Assembly (NCBI GenBank): GCA_945861785.1
Contig: CAMAWD010000049.1
Location: 1 to 44,974 of the forward strand
Origin: Rhodoferax sp. OV413
Lineage (GTDB): Bacteria > Pseudomonadota > Gammaproteobacteria > Burkholderiales > Burkholderiaceae_C
Length of the DNA: 44,974 nucleotides
Reading direction: 5' to 3'
A program made the position numbers and the translations under genes. The number at the start of each line of letters is the position of its first letter. Position 1 is the first letter of the stretch. Below the pieces are notes generated by a model. It saw only the letters and a list, made by a program, of their open reading frames with translations, did no database searches and was not told the DNA's origin. Below, piece after piece: positions 1 through 7,825 of this stretch.

Positions 1-342
1 CCGAGGGTCGGGCCGCAGAACTCACTGCGTTCACTTCGTTCTCTGCGTTCGGACAACCGCGGCCAAAATGATGACGAAGTGCGCTGCGCGCACCGACCCT
101 CGAGCTCCGCTCCTCGGCGCCCCAGAAATCGCCCCCACCGGGCTGCGCCTGCCGCGACGCTGGGTCTTCGGTGTTCGGGATGTCGGGGTCCGGACTTCCC
201 GTCCGTGGGGGTCAGGTCTTGTTTTGCCGTATCGCAATGCAAGACCTGACCCCCACCCCCGCACTCTGACCCCTTCCGCTCTGGCGGGGGGTTTTGGTGC
301 GCGGCGTTCCAACGACTTTGCAGGACCAGGTCGGCCGTGCGT
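1..342. repeat. Composite non-coding repeat block at left edge
   Basis: No convincing gene lies here. The short open frames on both strands have no family resemblance and look like GC-rich chance frames. The block is rich in inverted repeats. The 10-base arms CGAGGGTCGG (2-11) and CCGACCCTCG (93-102) are complementary, and inside them CACTTCG is matched by CGAAGTG. A separate strong hairpin at 205-256 is listed on its own. The block runs straight into the 149-bp repeat at 343-491, whose other copy is cut off by the right edge of the window, so part of this block may continue that repeat. Confidence 0.5.
205..256. repeat. REP-like hairpin, 17-bp perfect arms
   Basis: GTGGGGGTCAGGTCTTG at 205-221 is matched perfectly by its reverse complement at 240-256, with an 18-base loop in which TTGC and GCAA can also pair. 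A GGGGTCAGG...CCTGACCCC stem of this kind is what I would expect of a REP or BIME element mobilised by REP-associated tyrosine transposases; that link is inference and no transposase is present here. It is not placed as a terminator for the minus-strand hydroxylase gene: it lies about 290 bases beyond that gene's stop and has no T-run. Confidence 0.6.
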
Positions 343-491
343 TCGGCGCAGCGGCATAAAGGAGGAGCCCGCAGGGCGGGGGACAGCCGCGGAGCCGAAT
401 GCGCCGTCGGCCTGATCCCACACCAAGCCGCCGGACTCCAGGCTGTCATGTTTTCCGGAAAGACCAACAACGTCCGCAACGGGCCGAAAGC
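343..491. repeat. Dispersed repeat, left copy (inverted partner at 44826-44974)
   Basis: Base-by-base comparison shows that 343-491 is the reverse complement of 44974-44826 with four mismatches in 149 bases and no gaps. The right copy is cut by the window edge, so the true repeat may be longer than 149 bases. Open frames cross it on both strands, but none has a plausible start signal or recognisable domain, and I treat it as non-coding. Bases 492-543, between the repeat and the hydroxylase stop, hold only a short direct repeat (CATGTCGGGA and CGTGTCGGGA); I see no terminator there. Confidence 0.85.
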
Positions 492-543
492 GGACACCCG
501 GGCATGTCGGGAGCAAAAGCTGCCGTGTCGGGACAAAGTCACC

Positions 544-2952
544 CTAGAGCCCTTCCGCGTTTGCAGCGGCCTGGCCAATGGCCATCGGGCTTTGGGCCGC
601 AGCCAGCAATTGCTGCTGCTTCTGGAGTTCCCGGTACAGCTGGTCGCGGCCGCTGAGGTACTGTTTCGGCCAGTCGACGGCGCGTGACTGGAGGGCGGCG
701 GCCTCGTGCAAGGTCCAGGCGGGATCGGCCAGGTGCGGGCGGGCCACGGCGCACAGATCGGCGCGGCCGGCGGCGATGATGCTGTTGGCCTGGTCAGCCT
801 GCGTGATCGCGCCGACCGCGATGGTCTGGATACCGACCTCGTTGCGGATGCGATCGGCAAATGGCGTCTGGTACATGCGGCCATAGACCGGCTGGGCGGC
901 CCGCGTGGTTTGCCCTGAGGACACGTCGATCACGTCGCAACCTGCCGCCTTGAACAGACGCGCCACCTGTACCGCATCGTCCGCGGTATGGCCGCCCGGG
1001 GCCCAGTCGTGGGCGGAGATACGCACGCTCATGGGCCGGTCGGCTGGCCAGACGGCGCGCATGGCGCGGAACACCTCGAGCGGATAACGGCAGCGGTTCG
1101 CCAGGCCTGCGCTGCCAGCGCCCCCGTAGTCGTCGGTCCGCAGGTTGGTCAGCGGCGTGATGAAGCTCGACAGCAGGTAGCCGTGGGCACAATGCAGTTC
1201 CAGCCAGTCGAAACCGGCATCCGCGGCACGGCGGGTCGAGGCCACGAATTCGGCCAGCACGGCGTCCATATCGGCGCGGGTCATGGCCGCCGGCACCTGG
1301 TTCTGGTCACCGTACGCGACTGCGCTGGCCGCCAGCAACGGCCAGTTGGCGGCCGCGGTCGGCAGGGGTTCGTCGGTCTGCTCCCAGCCCAACTGGGTCG
1401 AACCCTTGGGGCCGCTGTGGCCGAGCTGCAAGCCGATCTTTGCGCTGCTCTGCGCATGCACAAAGTCCACAATGCGCCGGAAGCCGGCCTGCTGCGCGTC
1501 GTTCCACAGGCCGGGGCAGCCCGGTGTGATGCGTCCATGCGCGTTGGGGCTGGTCATTTCCACCATCACCAGCGCCGCGCCCCCCAGTGCGCGGGCTCCG
1601 AGATGCACCAGGTGAAAGTCCTGGACCAGGCCATCCACCGCGCTGTACGTGGCCATGGGCGAGACCACGATGCGGTTTTTCAGCCGTGTTCCACGCACCT
1701 GCAACGGCAACAGCATTGGGGGCGCCGGTGGTTTGGCAGGTGGGGCGTCGGTTGCGCCAGCAAGCCAAGCCTCGTAACCCTGCAGCCATTGCGGGTCGCG
1801 CAGGCGCAGGTTCTCATGGCTGATGCGCTGCGAACGGGTCAGCAGCGAGTAGGCGAACTGCTCGATCTGCATGCCGGTGTAACGCTCGACGTTCTCGAAC
1901 CATTCGGTCGAGTTGCGCGCCGCGTTCTGGATCTTGAGCACCTCGACGCTGCGCCGGTCCTCGTAGTGTTGCAGCACCGCGTCCATGTCGGCATCGGCCC
2001 CGGACGCGCGGCCAAACGCCGCAAACGCCTGCGCCAGGTCGATCGCATCCTCGACCGCCAGCTTGGTGCCGCTGCCGATCGAGAAATGCGCCGTGTGTGC
2101 GGCGTCGCCCATCAGCACAAACGGCACGCGCTTGTGCGCCAGATTCTCGAAGTGCACCCAGGTCTTGCACATCACCCTTGGGAAACGGATCCAGCTGGCC
2201 GAGCCGCGCAGGTGTTTGGCGTTGCTGATCAGCGCGTTGCCGTCGAGGTATTTGGCGAACAGGCGCTCGCAGAACGCGATGCCCTCTTCCTGGCTCATGT
2301 CCTCCAGGCCATGCGCTTTCCAGACCTCCTGCGGGGTCTCGACGATGAAGGTGGATGTGTTGTCGTCGTATTTGTAGGCATGGGCCTGGAACCAGCCGTG
2401 TTCCGTCTGCTCGAACGCGAAGGTGAACGCATCGAAGGTGCGGTGCGTGCCCAGCCACACGAAACGGCACATGCGGGTGTCGATGTCGGGCTGGTAGGTG
2501 GCGCCGTAGCGGGTGCGAATGCGGCTGTTGAGGCCGTCGCCGGCGATCACCAGGTCGGCCTGGTACTGCTCGGCCAGGGCCTGCTCGTCGGCCACATCGG
2601 TCTCGAACACCAACTCGACACCAAGCGCCATGCACCGGTCCTGCAGGATGTTGAGCAGGTGCTTGCGCCCGATGCCGCAAAACCCGTGGCCGCCCGAGCG
2701 CACGCTACGGCCCTTGAAAAACACCTCGATGTCGTCCCAGTGGTTGAGCGCGTCGCCGATCAGCGCGCCAGTCAGCGGGTCGGCCGCACGCAGGTTGTCC
2801 AGCGTCTGGTCCGACAGCACGACGCCCCAGCCGAAGGTGTCAAAGGGCTTGTTGCGCTCCACCACCACGATGCGGTGGGCTGGGTCCTGGAGCTTCATGA
2901 GAAGGCCGAAATACAGGCCGGCCGGGCCACCGCCAACGCATAGGATATTCAT
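544..2952 (-). CDS. Bifunctional salicylyl-CoA 5-hydroxylase/oxidoreductase (2-aminobenzoyl-CoA monooxygenase/reductase type)
   Basis: This 802-residue flavoprotein joins two enzymes. Residues 1-400 form a PHBH-type FAD monooxygenase with GGGPAG at 7-12, the GD motif at 138-140 and MGDAAH at 281-286. From about 413 to the end it is an Old-Yellow-Enzyme FMN domain. A proline/alanine linker around 402-412 separates them. Family members hydroxylate the CoA thioester of an ortho-substituted benzoate such as salicylyl-CoA or 2-aminobenzoyl-CoA, and some then reduce the ring. The open frame extends 30 codons upstream, but ATG 2952 starts exactly at the flavin-binding motif and is chosen. It has no Shine-Dalgarno, and its predicted -10 box lies only 8 bases upstream. 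No dedicated CoA ligase or thioesterase is adjacent; the ligases of the next operon could supply substrate. Exact substrate unknown. Confidence 0.88.
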   Translation of the reverse strand: MNILCVGGGPAGLYFGLLMKLQDPAHRIVVVERNKPFDTFGWGVVLSDQTLDNLRAADPLTGALIGDALNHWDDIEVFFKGRSVRSGGHGFCGIGRKHLLNILQDRCMALGVELVFETDVADEQALAEQYQADLVIAGDGLNSRIRTRYGATYQPDIDTRMCRFVWLGTHRTFDAFTFAFEQTEHGWFQAHAYKYDDNTSTFIVETPQEVWKAHGLEDMSQEEGIAFCERLFAKYLDGNALISNAKHLRGSASWIRFPRVMCKTWVHFENLAHKRVPFVLMGDAAHTAHFSIGSGTKLAVEDAIDLAQAFAAFGRASGADADMDAVLQHYEDRRSVEVLKIQNAARNSTEWFENVERYTGMQIEQFAYSLLTRSQRISHENLRLRDPQWLQGYEAWLAGATDAPPAKPPAPPMLLPLQVRGTRLKNRIVVSPMATYSAVDGLVQDFHLVHLGARALGGAALVMVEMTSPNAHGRITPGCPGLWNDAQQAGFRRIVDFVHAQSSAKIGLQLGHSGPKGSTQLGWEQTDEPLPTAAANWPLLAASAVAYGDQNQVPAAMTRADMDAVLAEFVASTRRAADAGFDWLELHCAHGYLLSSFITPLTNLRTDDYGGAGSAGLANRCRYPLEVFRAMRAVWPADRPMSVRISAHDWAPGGHTADDAVQVARLFKAAGCDVIDVSSGQTTRAAQPVYGRMYQTPFADRIRNEVGIQTIAVGAITQADQANSIIAAGRADLCAVARPHLADPAWTLHEAAALQSRAVDWPKQYLSGRDQLYRELQKQQQLLAAAQSPMAIGQAAANAEGL

Positions 2953-2959
2953 GGGGCAA

Positions 2960-2988
2960 TAGTTTAGACCTAAACTAAATGTTGTCAA
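2960..2988 (-). promoter_or_regulatory. Promoter with palindromic operator for the hydroxylase gene
   Basis: Read on the minus strand, TTGACA (2983-2988) is followed after 16 bases by TAAACT (2961-2966, four of six consensus bases). The -10 box lies inside a perfect 18-bp palindrome, TAGTTTAGACCTAAACTA (2960-2977). Such an operator fits a MarR- or TetR-type repressor that responds to an aromatic acid or its CoA ester; no such regulator gene is near. Only 8 bases separate the -10 box from the ATG, so the transcript should be leaderless or nearly so. Confidence 0.6.
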
Positions 2989-3079
2989 CGGGGACACGGC
3001 GCCTGTGGAAACTGCCCAGCCAGGGTGGCCTGGCGCGCGCACAATCCGTTTACCCCTTCAACCGCAACGACAAGGCCCC

Positions 3080-3403
3080 ATGCTCTACACCTTCAAGTCC
3101 CCGGCAGCCGCCAACCTGATCATGCTGCAGCCCAATGGCGCAAGGCTGCTGCAGATCATCGGCAAGGATCCCGGCCCCAAGGGAATCGTGTTGCCAGAGC
3201 ATATGCCTGACGCCCTTGCCAAACTGGAGGCGGCCATTGCGGCAGAGGATGCCGCGTTGCAGTTGGCCGCCGCGGCTGCGAGAACAAACGGAGAGCCGGC
3301 GCCCGAACCCAGGGACGTCTCGCTGCGCCAACGCGCCAAACCGTTCATCGACATGCTCAAGCGCTGCCACAAGGCAGGTGAGAGCATCGTGTGGGGGGTC
3401 TGA
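3080..3403 (+). CDS. DUF1840 domain-containing protein
   Basis: This 107-residue protein begins MLYTFKSPAAANLIML, the typical start of the DUF1840 family, small cytoplasmic proteins of unknown function common in betaproteobacteria. The middle is alanine-rich and probably helical (about residues 45-75). The charged C-terminal part, with RQRAKPFIDMLKRC, matches the family end. Length is normal. The frame stays open upstream, but ATG 3080 gives the family N-terminus and is chosen; no strong Shine-Dalgarno is visible. The gene stands alone, divergent from the hydroxylase gene and convergent with the Bug gene that follows. No function can be assigned from context. Confidence 0.85.
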   Translation: MLYTFKSPAAANLIMLQPNGARLLQIIGKDPGPKGIVLPEHMPDALAKLEAAIAAEDAALQLAAAAARTNGEPAPEPRDVSLRQRAKPFIDMLKRCHKAGESIVWGV

Positions 3404-3445
3404 TCCCAAAACCCATGCCCCCCGCAGCGGCAACCGCCGCCGCTG

Positions 3446-4456
3446 TCAATCGACCTTGGCCCCCGACGCCTTGACCACCGGCGCCCATTTGCGGATCTCG
3501 GCGTCGATGAGCCCGGTGAATTCCGCCGGCGTGTTGCCGCTCGGGATCGCACCCTGGGCCAGCAATTTTTCCTTGATGGCGGGTGAATTCAACGCCTTGC
3601 TGGTCTCCTGCTGCAAGCGGCTCACCACGTCGGCCGGCGTGCCTGCCGGTGCCAGCAGGCCGAACCAGGAACTGGCCTCGAAACCCTTGAGCTGGCCCGC
3701 CTCCTCGATCGTCGGCAGTTCTGGCATCGCGCCCGAACGCTGGGCGCTGGTCACGGCGAAAGCCTTCAGCTTGCCGCCCTTCACATGCGGCAGGGCGGAC
3801 GGCAGGTTGTCGAACATCACGTCGACCTGGCCGGACAGCAAGCCCAGCAGCGCCGGGCCGGAGCCGGTGTAGGGAATGTGTGTCATGAACACACCGGTCA
3901 TGGACTTGAACAACTCGCCAGCGAGATGGATCGATGTGCCGCTGCCGCTGGACGCCATGTTGAGCTTGCCCGGATGGCTTCTTGCGTAGCGGATGAAATC
4001 GGGCACGCTGTTGATGCCCAGGGTTTTCGCGGTCTCGGTGTTCATCACCATCACGTTGGGCACCCCCGCCACCAGGGTGATCGGGGCAAAATCCTTCTGC
4101 GGGTCGTAAGGCAACTTGCTGTACAGCGACTTGTTGATGCCGTGTGTGCCCACGGTGCCCATCAGCAGCGTGTACCCATCGGCCGGCGACTTTGCGACGA
4201 TATCCGCCCCCAGGTTGCCAGCGGCGCCGGCACGGTTCTCGACCACGAAGGTCTGGCCGAATGCCTTCGACAACTCGGGCGCCACGGCGCGGGCCAGGAT
4301 GTCGGTGGTGCCACCAGGTGCAAAGGGCACCACGATGCGCACGGGCTTGGCCGGCCAGGCCCCCTGGGCAAAAACGGGCACCGTTGCTGCGCCCATGGCC
4401 AGCGTGAGCAGGGTAGCGAGCGCCACGCGCCGCGGACGGATGAAACTGGTCTTCAT
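3446..4456 (-). CDS. Bug-family tripartite tricarboxylate transporter substrate-binding protein
   Basis: A 336-residue periplasmic binding protein. It has a long signal peptide ending near VFAQG (about residue 31), then the family signature [19 protein letters not shown] and the second conserved stretch [10 protein letters not shown]. Bug proteins bind organic acids or amides and deliver them to TctAB-type membrane subunits; none is encoded here, which is usual, since these genes are often orphans in Burkholderiales. AGGAG lies five bases upstream of the ATG. The gene follows a second Bug gene in the same direction after 72 bases, so the two are probably cotranscribed. The ligand is unknown; the neighbouring CoA ligases make an aromatic acid plausible. 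Confidence 0.92.
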   Translation of the reverse strand: MKTSFIRPRRVALATLLTLAMGAATVPVFAQGAWPAKPVRIVVPFAPGGTTDILARAVAPELSKAFGQTFVVENRAGAAGNLGADIVAKSPADGYTLLMGTVGTHGINKSLYSKLPYDPQKDFAPITLVAGVPNVMVMNTETAKTLGINSVPDFIRYARSHPGKLNMASSGSGTSIHLAGELFKSMTGVFMTHIPYTGSGPALLGLLSGQVDVMFDNLPSALPHVKGGKLKAFAVTSAQRSGAMPELPTIEEAGQLKGFEASSWFGLLAPAGTPADVVSRLQQETSKALNSPAIKEKLLAQGAIPSGNTPAEFTGLIDAEIRKWAPVVKASGAKVD

Positions 4457-4528
4457 GGTGTCTCCTTGTGGTTGAGTGTCTGCAGGGTCATGTGCCCTGG
4501 AAGAACCGCCGATTAGACACCCGCAGCG

Positions 4529-5515
4529 TCAGTCCGCGAACTGCTTCGCGGCTTCAATCACCGGTTTGAGTTTGGCGATCTCGGCGGCAACGAAGGCCTT
4601 GTGGGCCGCCGGCTCGACACGCCCGTCGGTCACCACCACCGCACCCAGTGCCTCCTGATTTTTGATGAAGTCAGGGTCCTTAAGGGCGAGTTTGAGCGCG
4701 TCATTGAGTTGCTTGAGAACCGCCGGCGGCGTGCCCTTTGGCGCGTACAAACCGTGCCAGATGGTCAGGTCGAAACCTTTCAGGCCCATTTCCTGAAGGG
4801 TCGGGTAGTCCTTCAGCAACGGATGGCGAGAAAGCGGCTTCGCCGTCGTCACCGCAAATGCCTTGACCCTACCAGCCTGGATTTGTTGCGTGGTATTCGT
4901 GCTCTGATCGCACATCAGGTCCACCTGCCCGCCCAGCAAGGCATTCATCGCAGGGGCGGTGCCGCCGTAGGGAATCGTGGTCATGGCCTCCTTGGCGTTT
5001 ACGGCCGACTGCCACATCAGGCTGCACAGGTGGGAGGCCGAACCCAGGCCGGCGTGGGCGATATTGAGCTTGCCGGCGTTGGCCTTGATGTAGTTCTCGA
5101 AATCGCGGTAGGTGTTGGCTGGCAGTTGGGGTTTGCCGATGAGCGTCATCGGAACTTCATTGACCATCCCGAGGAACTCAAAGTCTTCCAGCGGCTTGTA
5201 GCCGATCTTGCGGTACAAGGCCGGTGTGGCGGCCATGCCGATGTGAAACAGCAACAGCGTGTGGCCATCCGGCGCAGCACGTGCGACCTTGGTGGCAGCG
5301 ATGGTGCCGCCGGCGCCGGCGGTGTTTTCCACCACGAAGTTGGCACCCTGCCCCATGGTCTTGCGCATCGTTTCGCCGAGTTGACGCGCCACCAGATCGG
5401 TCGGGCCGCCGGCCGCGAACGGCACCACGATGGAGATGGGTTTGGAGCCCGGGAAACCCTGGGCCTGGGCAAACAGGACGGTGGCAGCGGCCACGGCGAT
5501 CAACACACGTTTCAT
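4529..5515 (-). CDS. Bug-family tripartite tricarboxylate transporter substrate-binding protein
   Basis: A 328-residue periplasmic binding protein, paralogous to the next gene downstream but clearly diverged. It has a short signal peptide (about 19 residues, ending near AQAQG), then KPISIVVPFAAGGPTD and VENTAGAGGT, which form the ligand-binding loops of the Bug fold. No TctA or TctB genes are nearby. The ribosome-binding site is weak (GAGTG). The 120-base gap to the PaaK-like gene upstream carries paired palindromes, so this gene probably starts its own transcript with the downstream Bug gene as second cistron. Ligand unknown. Confidence 0.92.
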   Translation of the reverse strand: MKRVLIAVAAATVLFAQAQGFPGSKPISIVVPFAAGGPTDLVARQLGETMRKTMGQGANFVVENTAGAGGTIAATKVARAAPDGHTLLLFHIGMAATPALYRKIGYKPLEDFEFLGMVNEVPMTLIGKPQLPANTYRDFENYIKANAGKLNIAHAGLGSASHLCSLMWQSAVNAKEAMTTIPYGGTAPAMNALLGGQVDLMCDQSTNTTQQIQAGRVKAFAVTTAKPLSRHPLLKDYPTLQEMGLKGFDLTIWHGLYAPKGTPPAVLKQLNDALKLALKDPDFIKNQEALGAVVVTDGRVEPAAHKAFVAAEIAKLKPVIEAAKQFAD

Positions 5516-5537
5516 ATCGGCACTCGGTTGGAAAGTT

Positions 5538-5588
5538 ACTACGTAGTCTAGGGATCGACTGCGTCGCGTCGATCGTGGAAACTACGTA
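5538..5588 (-). promoter_or_regulatory. Paired palindromic sites upstream of the Bug gene pair
   Basis: The perfect palindrome ACTACGTAGT (5538-5547) is followed by a second near-copy, ACTACGTA (5581-5588), 43 bases away, close to four helical turns. Between them lies another inverted repeat, GATCGAC-N8-GTCGATC (5553-5574). A weak -10-like TAGACT on the minus strand overlaps the first palindrome. The arrangement suggests a dimeric regulator bound at two phased sites. The regulator is not identifiable, and these assignments come only from symmetry. Confidence 0.4.
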
Positions 5589-5635
5589 AGCAATACCCCT
5601 CGTGAACGCCCCGTTTGACCTTACGCGAACTAGGC

Positions 5636-6895
5636 CTATTTGTAGCTGCGCGCGTCCTCGATCACCTTGCCGTCGTTGGGCAGGCTGCCCGGCAGCACAA
5701 GCTCGACCTCGCCGCGCAGCTTGGTCACATCACGGATCGCCTCGCCGATCCTGGCTACCAGCGCATCCGGGCCGCTGCAGGCGGTTTCCACACGCAGCGT
5801 CATCGCATCATTGGCCATCTCGCCAGTGACGACCAACCGTGCCCGCACCACCTCCGGAAACCGCTTGGCAATCGCATCCACCTGCCCCGGATGCACGAAC
5901 ATGCCACGGATCTTGGTGGTCTGGTCGGCACGACCCATCCAGCCCTTGATGCGGGTGTTGGTGCGGCCGGTAGGGCACTGGCCGACCAGGATGGCGCTCA
6001 GATCGCCGGTGCCGAAACGGACCAGCGGGTAGACCGGATTGAGACTCGTCACAACCAGTTCGCCCACCTCGCCATCGGGCACCGGGTCTCCCGTGCCGGG
6101 GCGCACGATCTCCACGATGACGCCCTCGTCGAGCACCAGGCCTTCGCGGGCGCTGGTCTCGTAGGCGATCAGGCCCACATCTGCCGTGGCAAAACACTGG
6201 TAACCGTCGATGCCACGCGCCAGGAACCAGTCGCGCAGGCTGGGCGGAAACGCCTCGCCGCCAAACATCGCCTTGCGCATGCTGGGCAGCGTCACCCCCA
6301 TGTCCGCAGCCTTCTCGACAATGATCTTCAGGAAACTCGGCGTGCCGATGTAACCCGCTGGGCGCAACTCGGCCATCGCCTGCACCTGCTGCTCGGTCTG
6401 GCCGGTGCCACCGGCGAACACGGTGCAGCCCAGGGCGTGGGCGCCGGTCTCCATCATGGAGCCGGCCGGCACGAAGTGGTAACTGAAGCAGTTGTGGATC
6501 AACTCGCCCGGGCGAAACCCCGCGGCGCAGATCGCGCGTGCCATGCGCCAGTAGTCGCGCGCCGTGCCTTCGGGTTCGTAGATCGGGCCCGGGCTGGCAA
6601 AGACGCGCGGCATCTGCGCGCCAAACGGCACGGTAGCGAAACCGCCGAAGACGTCGCCACCGGCCGCTCGTTGCGCCTTCTGGAGTTCATGCAGGTCAGC
6701 CTTGCGTGTGACTGGCAGCTGCGCCAACGCCGGACGGTCGTGCACCTGCGCCGGGACCACGCCCCGCAGCAGTTCGGCGAACGCTGCGCTGTGCGCCTGG
6801 GCGTGCGCCACCTGTCCGGGCAACAGGGCCATCTGGGTCGTTTCACGCTCCTGTGGGCTGCGGGTCTCAAGCTTGTCGTAATACTGGTTCGTCAT
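5636..6895 (-). CDS. Phenylacetate-CoA ligase-like AMP-forming acyl-CoA synthetase (PaaK family)
   Basis: A 419-residue member of the PaaK branch of adenylate-forming enzymes, which activate an acid to its acyl-AMP and then the CoA thioester. Visible motifs are FGGEAFPP, TADVGLIAYE (the adenine and Mg region), TGDLSA and GRADQTTKIRGMFVHP, where the C-terminal lid begins. The usual glycine/serine-rich ATP loop of PaaK is replaced by SPGPIYEPEGTA, so substrate or activity may differ. An upstream GTG at 6925 overlaps the livF stop, but ATG 6895 has AGGAAG at good spacing and is chosen. As last gene of the ligase-Liv operon it probably acts on the imported acid or a breakdown product. Confidence 0.82.
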   Translation of the reverse strand: MTNQYYDKLETRSPQERETTQMALLPGQVAHAQAHSAAFAELLRGVVPAQVHDRPALAQLPVTRKADLHELQKAQRAAGGDVFGGFATVPFGAQMPRVFASPGPIYEPEGTARDYWRMARAICAAGFRPGELIHNCFSYHFVPAGSMMETGAHALGCTVFAGGTGQTEQQVQAMAELRPAGYIGTPSFLKIIVEKAADMGVTLPSMRKAMFGGEAFPPSLRDWFLARGIDGYQCFATADVGLIAYETSAREGLVLDEGVIVEIVRPGTGDPVPDGEVGELVVTSLNPVYPLVRFGTGDLSAILVGQCPTGRTNTRIKGWMGRADQTTKIRGMFVHPGQVDAIAKRFPEVVRARLVVTGEMANDAMTLRVETACSGPDALVARIGEAIRDVTKLRGEVELVLPGSLPNDGKVIEDARSYK

Positions 6896-6921
6896 GGCAG
6901 TGCTTCCTGGTCGGTCCATGC

Positions 6922-7731
6922 TCACGCCAGCCAGCGCTTGCGGCGCTTGTAGCTCTTGCCATCCTTGAAGGATTTGCGTTCGCCGCCCCCCACACCGAGG
7001 TAGAACTCCTTGACGTCTTCGTTGTTCGCCAGGTCCGAGGCGAGGCCGTCCATGACGATGCGGCCGGACTCCATGATGTAGCCATAGTCGGCATACCGCA
7101 GCGCCATGTTGGTGTTCTGCTCGGCCAACAAGAAGGTGACCTTCTCCTTTTGGTTGAGGTCCCGCACGATCTCGAACACTTCCTCGACGATCTGCGGGGC
7201 CAAGCCCATGGAGGGCTCATCGAGCAGCATCACGCTGGGGTTGGTCATCAACGCGCGGCCGATGGCGCACATCTGCTGTTCGCCCCCGGACGTGTACGCC
7301 GCCTGCGAGGTGCGCCGCGTCTTGAGGCGCGGAAAATAGTTGTAGACCTTTTCCAGGTTGCGCGCGATCTCGGCCTTGTCCTTGCGGGTGTAGCCGCCAG
7401 TGAGCAGGTTGTCCTCGATGGTGAGGTGGGCAAAACAATGCCGCCCCTCCATGACCTGCACCACGCCGCGGTTCACGAGATCGGCCGGTGTGAGGTTTTC
7501 GATCCGCTCGCCGCGCAATTCGATCGAGCCCTTGGTGACATCACCGCGTTCGCCCTTGAGCAGGTTGGAGATCGCTCGCAGCGTGGTCGTCTTGCCTGCG
7601 CCATTGCCGCCCAGCACCGCAGCGATCTTGCCCTCGGGTACGTTGAGCGAAACGCCCTTGAGAACCAGGATCACATGGTTGTAGATGACCTCGATGCCGT
7701 TGACGTTGAGAACAGTGTTTGTTGTGCCCAT
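6922..7731 (-). CDS. livF: Branched-chain amino acid-type ABC transporter ATP-binding protein LivF
   Basis: An ABC ATPase of 269 residues. It has Walker A GGNGAGKTT, signature YTSGGEQQ, Walker B VMLLDEPSMG and the family motif LAEQN after the switch region. It energises the HAAT-type importer formed with the LivH, LivM and LivG proteins and the binding protein encoded just upstream. The C-terminus has a basic extension (KSYKRRKRW) sometimes seen in family members tied to aromatic-acid gene clusters. ATG 7731 is preferred to a TTG at 7752 because it begins the normal N-terminus. A strong double hairpin separates it from the binding-protein gene. Confidence 0.93.
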   Translation of the reverse strand: MGTTNTVLNVNGIEVIYNHVILVLKGVSLNVPEGKIAAVLGGNGAGKTTTLRAISNLLKGERGDVTKGSIELRGERIENLTPADLVNRGVVQVMEGRHCFAHLTIEDNLLTGGYTRKDKAEIARNLEKVYNYFPRLKTRRTSQAAYTSGGEQQMCAIGRALMTNPSVMLLDEPSMGLAPQIVEEVFEIVRDLNQKEKVTFLLAEQNTNMALRYADYGYIMESGRIVMDGLASDLANNEDVKEFYLGVGGGERKSFKDGKSYKRRKRWLA

Positions 7732-7747
7732 GAGAGGTCCGATTGAT

Positions 7748-7803
7748 GCCAATTGAAAGGCACGCCGTGGCGGCCTTTCAATTGGCGGCTCCGAAGAGCC
7801 GCC
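7748..7803 (-). promoter_or_regulatory. Intercistronic double hairpin between binding protein and livF
   Basis: Two adjacent perfect stems sit between the binding-protein stop and livF. In transcript order the first is GGCGGCTC with its complement (7784-7803), closed as C-UUCG-G, an exceptionally stable tetraloop. The second has 14-bp arms, GCCAATTGAAAGGC and complement (7748-7761 and 7773-7786), extended by four more pairs after a one-base bulge. No T-run follows, so neither is a classic terminator. Such structures commonly protect an upstream binding-protein mRNA from 3' exonucleases and lower expression of the next gene; that role is inferred. Confidence 0.65.
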
Positions 7804-7825
7804 CTGTCCACTTACCGAATCACCA

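Noticed and set aside
205-256. Rho-independent terminator of the hydroxylase gene
   Set aside because: It lies about 290 bases beyond the stop and lacks a T-run on either strand.
31-516. Open frames within the left repeat block, on both strands
   Set aside because: They cross a repeated, palindrome-rich sequence, have no start signals and differ from any family I recognise.
988-2943. A 651-codon plus-strand open frame
   Set aside because: Antisense to the hydroxylase gene; composition and lack of motifs mark it as a shadow.
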